Part shown: piece after piece, positions 1 to 5,472 of the stretch
Position numbering within the stretch: the stretch's first letter is position 1
Layout of the letters: each line of letters begins with the position of its first letter
NCBI GenBank assembly: GCA_027083475.1
Contig: JALWON010000164.1
Span: 1-5,900 of the forward strand
Length of the DNA stretch: 5,900 nucleotides
Source of the DNA: Sulfurimonas sp.
GTDB lineage: Bacteria > Campylobacterota > Campylobacteria > Campylobacterales > Sulfurimonadaceae
Direction: 5' to 3'
Program-made: the position numbers and the translations under genes
Notes under the pieces: model-generated
Database searches by the model: none
The model's input: only the letters and a program-made list of their open reading frames with translations
Told to the model about the DNA's origin: nothing

Positions 1-610
1 CTTTAATCGCAAAAACTTTTTCACCTTTTTCATAAATAATGAGTTTTTGTAAAGAGTTTGCAACTGTTTCAATCTCTGCAACAAAAGTATCAAGTGCTCC
101 CATCGTTTTTACATAAATGTTATTAATGTCTACATCAAGCATCGTCTTAGCAGTTTTTTCATCTGTTTTATTCATATCAAGAATATCTTGTCCTTTATGA
201 TGCAGTTGCTTGTGATTTTCCACCAAATTATTAAAAATAGCTGCAATACTGTCATCATAGGAGGTAAAAGAGTCTATCCATTTTCCAAGTTCACACATAT
301 GTGGATTGGTTGTTTTGGTAAATTCACTTTTTGTATTAACCGCTGTTTGCAATGCTTCAACCCAAGCACCATGAGCCCCCTTGAGTTTTGTAAACAACAC
401 AGAGAGTTCTTCATTATAACTTGGCATCCCTATCAGTCTACGAAAACTCAGGACTTTAATCACTTTATCTTCATGACTCATCATCCCATCAATAAAACTA
501 TTGGCATTAGGAATACTTGTCAAAGAAACGGCTTGAATAATTCTTTGAATATTTTCTATATTAATAGCATATTTATTGGTCCCAATTCTAAAAACAATTA
601 AATCAATCAT
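1..610 (-). CDS. CheW-type coupling protein with an inserted CZB (chemoreceptor zinc-binding) domain; 3' end beyond the window
   Basis: I translated this frame directly: 203 codons are open from an ATG at 608-610 to the left edge, so the C-terminus is missing. Residues 1 to about 66 look like the first half of a CheW domain (starting MIDLIVFRIGTNKYAI, with a hydrophobic strand pattern and a VIKVLSFRRLIG segment). Residues about 75-145 match a CZB domain: H80-x-x-W83, C106 in the signature CELGKW, and H133-x-x-x-H137, which are the four expected zinc ligands. Residues about 188-203 (QKLIIYEKGEKVFAIK) resemble the strand that opens the second half of CheW, so the CZB domain seems to be inserted within the CheW fold. 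CheW proteins link receptors to CheA in the cytoplasmic array. CZB domains bind zinc and in TlpD or DgcZ respond to oxidants or zinc. The start is supported by GGAG at complement 620-623, nine bases upstream. It follows cheA by 25 bases without a terminator. A CheV-like C-terminal receiver cannot be excluded. Confidence 0.85.
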   Translation of the reverse strand, partial: MIDLIVFRIGTNKYAINIENIQRIIQAVSLTSIPNANSFIDGMMSHEDKVIKVLSFRRLIGMPSYNEELSVLFTKLKGAHGAWVEALQTAVNTKSEFTKTTNPHMCELGKWIDSFTSYDDSIAAIFNNLVENHKQLHHKGQDILDMNKTDEKTAKTMLDVDINNIYVKTMGALDTFVAEIETVANSLQKLIIYEKGEKVFAIK

Positions 611-619
611 CTTCTATTT

Positions 620-625
620 CTCCTT
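620..625 (-). promoter_or_regulatory. Shine-Dalgarno of the CheW-CZB gene
   Basis: Read on the minus strand this is AAGGAG, nine bases before the ATG at 608-610. It lies wholly in the 25-base gap after the cheA stop, so this gene has its own ribosome binding site and the start is well fixed. No hairpin or T-run separates it from cheA, which supports co-transcription. Confidence 0.75.
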
Positions 626-635
626 TTTTTGTGCT

Positions 636-3443
636 TTACGCAACAATTACATCTTCTTTTAATTTTTGTGAAATACTGAGGAGTCCAAGTGGGTCCATCG
701 CCATAATTATCTGCCCGTTTCCAAGTAGTGCTGTCCCACTAAAAAGAGGATGTCCTTCCATAATTCCAACAAGTGGTTTTTGCACAACATCAAGTTGTCC
801 CATAAAATCATTGACAGCCACCGCTAAGAGATTATCTTTGATATTTAAGACTACTATAGAGAGTGGTTCATCTGCATTCATCGTATCATTGTACATAGAC
901 TTAATAAACAGCAGTGGAATAACTTCTCCACGAATATAAACAAATGGTTCATTATGAAGATACTCTATTTCTGAACGCTCAAGTTTCACAGTTTCAGAGA
1001 CACTATCCATTGGAATACCATAATGAATATCATTCATTTGAATATGCAGAAGGGAGGTTACAGCTAAAGACATTGGAATAGCAAGTGTGATTACCGTTCC
1101 CTTATTGGCTTCTGTGGTAATACCAATAGAACCACCAAAACTCTCAATAGATTTTTTAACAACATCCATCCCAACACCGCGACCACTAAACTCTGTAATC
1201 TCTTCTGCTGTAGAGAGTCCAGGAAGAAGCACAAGTTCTGCTTTTTCATTTTCACTTAAGGCATCTATCTGTTCTGGAGTCATCAAACCTTTTTCAAGCA
1301 CCTTATTGGCAACACGGTCTGTATTAATCCCTGCACCATCATCTATAATTTCTATGATGATTCTATCTGATTGTCCATATGCCTTTAGCGTTACAGTTCC
1401 ATTCGCACTTTTTCCTTTTTGCTCACGCACTTCAGGAGTTTCAATCCCATGATCAAGTGAATTTCGCATAATATGGATCATAGGATCAGCCAACATCTCA
1501 ATCATATTTTTATCGAGTTTTGTATCACCCCCTGACATATTGAGTGTTACTTTTTTCCCAAGTTTTTTTGCAATATCACGTACAAGTTTAGGGTATCTAT
1601 CAAACACATAAGAGATAGGAAGCATACGCATTCCCATGATTAGATCTTGGAGTTGTTCAGAGAGACGATTAATAAAAATATACTTTTCCATTATCTCACG
1701 TTTAATGACATCATGTGTCATTGTCACAACATTATCAGCCAAATATGGTAAAGAGTTCTTTGCGACTAAGAGTTCTCCAACGACATTCATTAAAGAGTCT
1801 ATAGACTCTTGATCTATTTTGACAGTTTTTCCAACAACTGTCTTTTTGGACTCCTCTTTTTTTGCAACAGGTTTTTTTGCCACTTTAGGAATAGGTGCTT
1901 TTTTCTCTTCTACTGGAGCTGTTTCAACTTTTGGAGTCTCAGCTTGTGGTGTTGTAACTTCTGGTGTTTCTACTTTTGTATCTTGTGCTTTTGCAACCAC
2001 AGGTGTCGTACTCTCTTGCGGCGCTTCTGAAGCCTTACCAAGGAAAGATGCTAAAAATGCATTTATCTCCTCTTTTGTACTTAAATCACTTGGCACATCA
2101 TCTATAAAATGTGCAACTTTTGTAAGCATTGTACGTATTCTTTGTATATCATCTTCAGTTTGTGCATATGGAAGTGCTTTATACTGCTGTTCTAAAATAA
2201 GCTGTGCAGTTGCTTGATGTGCAGGAGTAAGCTCTTTTGGAGCTTCTTTTTCAGCTGGAACACTCTCCTGAGTAGGCACTTCTTGTGCTACTTCCTCAGC
2301 TACTGACTCTCCCTTTGTTGCTGCTTGTTGTTCTGTTGTGACTTGAGCTTGATTTTCTTCACTCTCAACTGCATTTGCTACATAGACTTCACCTTTATAG
2401 AGGTTCTCAAAAAAGCTATTGAGTTTTGTTGTATCACTCTCTTGAATCAATCCAACAATATTTAAAAATCTTTGTAGTTGCGCATATTGTATTGTCTCAG
2501 TACCTACAAGTTCCATGGAGTTTTTCACTTCATCTGCTATCGTCATCAAGTCAAAATCTTCTGCAATACTTGTTAATTCTTTCAGGGAGTCTATCTGATG
2601 CCCTGCATCACCGTTACTCACACTCAGCAATGTTTGAATATCTAATGGTAAGAGTTGAATTTCATCAATAAAATTAAATAAAGAGTCTTCTATCTCTTCA
2701 AAAGTTGCATAGACATAAGCAATCAAACGAGATTTCAAAAGCAGTCCATCTTCATCTTCAATACCACTCAGTACGGACTTTGCATTCTCATCACTCATAC
2801 ATGAGAAAACACCAATGACCTTATCACCCAAAAGAGAGAGTGTATACACAGGGTCATTCCCATAAACCATACACGAGTCATCTACATCAAAAACAATAGC
2901 ATAAAGATTTTCATTTTCACAAAATTCTGCATTAACTTCTGCATTTACAAATGGAATTTTAAAATTATTAACTCCCCGTAATGTTGTAAGAGGTGTATTT
3001 ATAATACCTTGTTTATCTTCCACTTCAACATAAGGCACGCTCCAAGAAACTTCTTCTTCTGCCTCTTTTCCCATCTCTTTTTGTAAAGCTGTCACAATTG
3101 TTTCTACGGTTGCTTCATCAGCATCCACAATATCACCACTCTCTTCTGCAGCTTCTATTAAGTTCATTACTTCATCAAAAGCATCATACAAAGCATCAGT
3201 CATACTTGTTGCAAATTCCAATTTACCCCCACGCAACATATCAAGTAAATCTTCCGCATGATGGGTAATATTTTTTACAGCTTCAAAACCAACAATACCA
3301 CTTCCACCTTTGAGTGTATGTGCAGCACGGAATACTGAGTTTAAAAGTTCAGGATCATCACCACCTATTTCTCCAATATTTTGATCGATAAATGCTAAGT
3401 TTTCTCTTGCTTCGCTTAAAAACTGTTCTAATAACGGATCCAT
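636..3443 (-). CDS. cheA: Chemotaxis histidine kinase CheA, long form
   Basis: CheA autophosphorylates in response to receptor arrays and passes the phosphate to CheY proteins. Domains in the 935 residues: P1/HPt at about 1-125 with phosphoacceptor H42 in AHTLKGGSG; a region at about 170-275 containing GNDP (195-198), which resembles the P2-like module of some proteobacterial CheA proteins; a helical region at about 281-350; an acidic Ala/Glu/Pro linker (about 360-405); another helical patch (about 405-470); a Pro/Val/Thr/Lys-rich linker (about 475-540); P3 dimerisation at about 541-605 (VGELLVAKNS, MGMRMLPI); P4 ATPase at about 605-790 with N-box H657 and N661 (HIMRNSLDHGIE), G1 DDGAGI (701-706) and G2 GRGVGMD (754-760); and a P5 CheW-like domain at about 791-928. 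It is much longer than E. coli CheA (654 residues), almost all of the excess lying between P1 and P3. There is no C-terminal receiver, unlike the CheAY fusion of Helicobacter and Campylobacter. AAGGAG at complement 3451-3456 sets the start. Confidence 0.97.
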   Translation of the reverse strand: MDPLLEQFLSEARENLAFIDQNIGEIGGDDPELLNSVFRAAHTLKGGSGIVGFEAVKNITHHAEDLLDMLRGGKLEFATSMTDALYDAFDEVMNLIEAAEESGDIVDADEATVETIVTALQKEMGKEAEEEVSWSVPYVEVEDKQGIINTPLTTLRGVNNFKIPFVNAEVNAEFCENENLYAIVFDVDDSCMVYGNDPVYTLSLLGDKVIGVFSCMSDENAKSVLSGIEDEDGLLLKSRLIAYVYATFEEIEDSLFNFIDEIQLLPLDIQTLLSVSNGDAGHQIDSLKELTSIAEDFDLMTIADEVKNSMELVGTETIQYAQLQRFLNIVGLIQESDTTKLNSFFENLYKGEVYVANAVESEENQAQVTTEQQAATKGESVAEEVAQEVPTQESVPAEKEAPKELTPAHQATAQLILEQQYKALPYAQTEDDIQRIRTMLTKVAHFIDDVPSDLSTKEEINAFLASFLGKASEAPQESTTPVVAKAQDTKVETPEVTTPQAETPKVETAPVEEKKAPIPKVAKKPVAKKEESKKTVVGKTVKIDQESIDSLMNVVGELLVAKNSLPYLADNVVTMTHDVIKREIMEKYIFINRLSEQLQDLIMGMRMLPISYVFDRYPKLVRDIAKKLGKKVTLNMSGGDTKLDKNMIEMLADPMIHIMRNSLDHGIETPEVREQKGKSANGTVTLKAYGQSDRIIIEIIDDGAGINTDRVANKVLEKGLMTPEQIDALSENEKAELVLLPGLSTAEEITEFSGRGVGMDVVKKSIESFGGSIGITTEANKGTVITLAIPMSLAVTSLLHIQMNDIHYGIPMDSVSETVKLERSEIEYLHNEPFVYIRGEVIPLLFIKSMYNDTMNADEPLSIVVLNIKDNLLAVAVNDFMGQLDVVQKPLVGIMEGHPLFSGTALLGNGQIIMAMDPLGLLSISQKLKEDVIVA
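1793..1810. repeat. 18-bp perfect palindrome inside cheA
   Basis: The sequence AAGAGTCTATAGACTCTT equals its own reverse complement. It lies in the cheA codons for the start of the P3 dimerisation region (residues around 545-551, QESIDSL). It could be an accident of Glu-Ser and Asp-Ser codons facing each other across an Ile codon (GAGTCT, ATA, GACTCT). A binding site or RNA hairpin is possible but nothing else supports it. Confidence 0.35.
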
Positions 3444-3450
3444 ACTTTTT

Positions 3451-3457
3451 CTCCTTA
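3451..3457 (-). promoter_or_regulatory. cheA Shine-Dalgarno overlapping the stop of the preceding cheY
   Basis: On the minus strand this reads TAAGGAG: the TAA stop (3455-3457) of the upstream response regulator is fused to a strong Shine-Dalgarno seven bases before the cheA ATG (3441-3443). A ribosome finishing CheY sits on the cheA initiation region, so translational coupling is likely. Confidence 0.75.
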
Positions 3458-3820
3458 TGCCATCACTAACATATCTATATATGTCTGTAATTGATCTGGT
3501 TTTATTGGTTTTGTCTCAAATAAATTTGCACCAACTTTATAGGCATTGATTTTATCTTCATCTTTTGCTTGCGTTGTCACCATAATCACAGGAACAAATT
3601 TATTAGCAGCTTGTTTTCGTAAGTCTTGAATAAAAGAGTAACCATCCATAATAGGCATATTGACATCAACAAGATATAAGTCAACACTGTTATCTAAGCT
3701 TTTTTCCAAAGCTTCCATTCCATTTTCAGCTTCGACAATATCTATTCCCATAGATTTAAGTATTGTACCATGATAATTCCTCACGGTTTTAGAATCATCT
3801 ACTATCATTACTGTTGCCAT
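3455..3820 (-). CDS. cheY: CheY-type single-domain response regulator (second of two)
   Basis: A 121-residue stand-alone receiver domain that should accept phosphate from CheA. Visible residues: acidic pair D8/D9 (MIVDDS), phosphoacceptor D52 in LVDVNMPIMDG, switch threonine T82 (MVTTQ), aromatic switch position F101 and conserved K104 (ETKPI). Spacing from D52 to T82 (30), F101 (49) and K104 (52) equals that from D57 to T87, Y106 and K109 in E. coli CheY, so it should be an active receiver. There is no DNA-binding or enzymatic output domain, which points to a motor-binding protein or a phosphate sink. It lies between the CheZ-like gene and cheA with 11-base gaps on either side. AGGAG at complement 3829-3833 supports the start. 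It differs clearly from the other CheY in this operon, so it is not a recent duplicate. Which of the two reaches the flagellar motor cannot be told from sequence. Confidence 0.93.
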   Translation of the reverse strand: MATVMIVDDSKTVRNYHGTILKSMGIDIVEAENGMEALEKSLDNSVDLYLVDVNMPIMDGYSFIQDLRKQAANKFVPVIMVTTQAKDEDKINAYKVGANLFETKPIKPDQLQTYIDMLVMA

Positions 3821-3828
3821 ACCATATA

Positions 3829-3834
3829 CTCCTA
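3829..3834 (-). promoter_or_regulatory. Shine-Dalgarno of the second cheY overlapping the stop of the CheZ-like gene
   Basis: The minus strand reads TAGGAG: the amber stop of the CheZ-like gene (3832-3834) forms the first half of the ribosome binding site, eight bases before the ATG at 3818-3820. This implies coupled translation of a putative phosphatase and its likely substrate. Confidence 0.75.
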
Positions 3835-4227
3835 AAAAAATTCTATCTCATCATTTTCAGAGATGTCACCACTCGCATTTCCTGAAAATCTCTCTTTTTT
3901 CTCTTTTGCTTCTTTTAATGTACTCTGAAGCTTCTCTTGCAACTTTGCTAAACTCCCGTTTGCTAATGCTTCATCACTCTTATAAGCATGAGAAAACACA
4001 GCAATACTTTTACGCATACTTTCAATCGCTTCAAGACTCGCATCTAACTGCTGGGTAATAATATCTTGATATTGAAATGCAGTTGCAATTTCGTCATCAA
4101 TCTCTAAGTTATTTTTTTGCATAAAACTATTCATATTCATCAAAGAGTCACTTGAGAGTGATTTTACACTCGTTTGTACCTCTTGAATATGCTCAAGTAA
4201 TTCATCAACTGCATTTAAAATAAGCAT
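3832..4227 (-). CDS. Short CheZ-like protein, candidate CheY-phosphate phosphatase
   Basis: A 131-residue, almost wholly helical soluble protein. The segment FQYQDIITQQ (residues 51-60) matches the CheZ active-site helix: D55 and Q59 have the same D-x-x-x-Q spacing as D143 and Q147 of E. coli CheZ, where the Gln enters the CheY active site and activates water. Residues about 5-35 and 43-110 could form the long helical hairpin of CheZ. The last residues (SENDEIEFF) are acidic with terminal aromatics and recall the CheY-binding C-terminal peptide of CheZ and the N-terminal peptide of FliM. Remote CheZ proteins are known in epsilonproteobacteria (HP0170 of Helicobacter pylori), but both that protein and E. 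coli CheZ (214 residues) are much longer. It lies between two cheY genes, which fits the role. Its stop overlaps the next ribosome binding site. Start: AAGG at complement 4235-4238, seven bases from the ATG. Function is inferred from motif and context. It could instead be an inactive CheY-binding helper. Confidence 0.7.
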   Translation of the reverse strand: MLILNAVDELLEHIQEVQTSVKSLSSDSLMNMNSFMQKNNLEIDDEIATAFQYQDIITQQLDASLEAIESMRKSIAVFSHAYKSDEALANGSLAKLQEKLQSTLKEAKEKKERFSGNASGDISENDEIEFF

Positions 4228-4234
4228 CCATCAA

Positions 4235-4240
4235 CCTTTA
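4235..4240 (-). promoter_or_regulatory. Shine-Dalgarno of the CheZ-like gene overlapping the first cheY stop
   Basis: The minus strand reads TAAAGG: the stop codon of the first cheY (4238-4240) runs into a weak Shine-Dalgarno seven bases before the ATG at 4225-4227. Another ATG at 4229-4231 is out of frame. The weak site suggests expression depends on ribosomes arriving from cheY. Confidence 0.55.
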
Positions 4241-4612
4241 TGCGGGAAGTCTTAACACTCGAGTAATTGCCTGCTTTAATTGTGCTGGATTAAATGGCTT
4301 GACAATCCACCCTGTTAAACCAAGAGCTTTTCCTTGCTGTTTGAGTTCTGCTTTTGTTTCTGTTGTCAGCATAAGAGTGGGTGTTCGACTTGTAGCGGCA
4401 ACACCTCGTAACTCTTTTAAAAACTCTAAACCATTCATTACAGGCATATTCAAATCTGTAATGATTAAATCAGGTGTCATCCCTGCTTTTATCTCTGCTA
4501 ACGCAACGGTTGCTTCTGTATACTGCTTTACCTCTATTGGCATTGCATTTGTCACCATTCTTGTTGAAGCTAAGGCTGTCTCACTATCATCTACAAATAT
4601 TACTAATGGCAT
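4238..4612 (-). CDS. cheY: CheY-type single-domain response regulator (first of two)
   Basis: A 124-residue receiver domain with no output domain, expected to take phosphate from CheA. Visible residues: D8/D9 (IFVDDS), phosphoacceptor D53 in ITDLNMPVMNG, switch threonine T83 (MLTTE), and K105 in the GWIVKPF motif. The aromatic switch position is Trp (W102) where E. coli CheY has Tyr106. Distances D53 to T83, W102 and K105 (30, 49, 52) are those of E. coli CheY. The GWIVKPF ending is common among CheY proteins encoded beside cheA and cheR. The gene follows cheR by 16 bases. AGGAG at complement 4620-4624, seven bases before the ATG, supports the start. The next gene is the CheZ-like phosphatase candidate. 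Whether this protein binds the flagellar switch, acts as a phosphate sink, or serves another output is not visible. Confidence 0.93.
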   Translation of the reverse strand: MPLVIFVDDSETALASTRMVTNAMPIEVKQYTEATVALAEIKAGMTPDLIITDLNMPVMNGLEFLKELRGVAATSRTPTLMLTTETKAELKQQGKALGLTGWIVKPFNPAQLKQAITRVLRLPA

Positions 4613-4628
4613 ATCATCTCTCCTAAAA

Positions 4629-5459
4629 TTATTTTTGATATATTAAAGTTGTATCAACTTTTTTTGCTTTAAAGACCGAAACAATTCGGCTCATATACTC
4701 AGCATGTCCTAAAAGAACATACCCACCAGGATTGAGCATGTCATAAAATGTCATTGCTACCTCTTTTCGTGATGCATCATCAAAATAAATCAACATATTT
4801 CTTGAGAAAATCACATCAAACTTTCCAAGTTTTCGCATTTGTGTTTTGTCGAAAACATTACACACCTGAAAATCAACACTCCCTTGTAAATCTTCACTTA
4901 TCTCATACCCTAAACCTTTTTTTTGAAACCATTGATTTAAAATAGGTTTCGGAATAGCATGTACAGAGCGTTCTGTATATTTTGAAGCTTTTGCTTTTTG
5001 AATTACTGTTGAGTCAATATCTATCCCAACAACTTCAATGTCTCTCTCTTCAACAACCTTACCCTCCTCTAAAATATGTAAAATCATAGAGTATGGTTCT
5101 TCTCCAGTTGAACAGGGAGAAGAGAGAATTCTCAGTGGCTTATTTGCAGGCATTTTAGCATGCAGTTCTGGTAAAATAGAATTTGCCAAAACTTCAAACT
5201 GCTCTTTTTCTCTGAAAAAGTATGTCTCATTGACGGTCATGGCATTCATTAATTCTTGAAATTCACTGCCATCTTTATCATCAAAACGCAATTTAAAAAA
5301 GTATTTTCTAAAATTATCAAAACCTAACTCAGCTGCACGTTTATCTATATACTTTGCAAGTTTTTCATAATGTTTCTCTACATCAAGTGAAATACCACTT
5401 TTCCTATAGATAAATTCACCAATTTTTTCAAAATTTTCTGTAGATAAAAGATATGCCAT
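4629..5459 (-). CDS. cheR: Chemoreceptor glutamate methyltransferase CheR
   Basis: CheR transfers methyl groups from S-adenosylmethionine to glutamate side chains on chemoreceptors, driving adaptation. The 276 residues are close to E. coli CheR (286). Residues about 1-70 form the helical N-terminal domain. MTVNETYFFRE (74-84) matches the conserved T-x-x-x-T-x-FFR stretch. The SAM site is shown by PCSTGEEPYS (115-124), the strand VVGIDID ending in the acidic residues near D147-D149, and VCNVFD (199-204). SRNMLIYFDD (219-228) is the CheR version of the RNVLIYF motif, followed by LNPGGYVLLGHAE (242-254). No TPR or other C-terminal extension is present. The gene starts five bases after the HEAT-repeat gene ends, and AAGGA at complement 5468-5472 supports the start. 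No cheB methylesterase is seen in this window, so the reverse reaction must be encoded elsewhere. Confidence 0.96.
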   Translation of the reverse strand: MAYLLSTENFEKIGEFIYRKSGISLDVEKHYEKLAKYIDKRAAELGFDNFRKYFFKLRFDDKDGSEFQELMNAMTVNETYFFREKEQFEVLANSILPELHAKMPANKPLRILSSPCSTGEEPYSMILHILEEGKVVEERDIEVVGIDIDSTVIQKAKASKYTERSVHAIPKPILNQWFQKKGLGYEISEDLQGSVDFQVCNVFDKTQMRKLGKFDVIFSRNMLIYFDDASRKEVAMTFYDMLNPGGYVLLGHAEYMSRIVSVFKAKKVDTTLIYQK

Positions 5460-5464
5460 TTTCT

Positions 5465-5472
5465 TTATCCTT
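5465..5472 (-). promoter_or_regulatory. cheR Shine-Dalgarno inside the end of the HEAT-repeat gene
   Basis: The minus strand reads AAGGATAA: the final Gly codon and part of the Gln codon before it form the Shine-Dalgarno AAGGA (5468-5472), followed at once by the HEAT-repeat gene's stop. The cheR ATG (5457-5459) is eight bases beyond the motif. This arrangement favours translational coupling of the two genes. Confidence 0.65.

Noticed and set aside
188..601. An open frame of 137 codons on the plus strand
   Set aside because: It lies exactly opposite the CheW-CZB gene, has low-complexity composition rich in Ile, Asn, Phe and Cys, and resembles no family. The minus-strand frame has clear domains and a ribosome binding site.
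611..635. Possible terminator between cheA and the CheW-CZB gene
   Set aside because: The 25-base gap holds no inverted repeat followed by T-rich sequence in the minus-strand direction. Its notable content is a ribosome binding site.
1819..2217. A plus-strand frame rich in Phe, Ser, Cys and Val opposite the CheA linker
   Set aside because: It is the mirror of the repetitive Pro/Glu/Ala/Val linker of CheA. Its composition follows from the complementary codons.
2390..2610. A second HPt domain in the helical middle region of CheA
   Set aside because: The helices lack a His in an HPt-like context such as AHTLKG, so a phosphoacceptor role is not supported.
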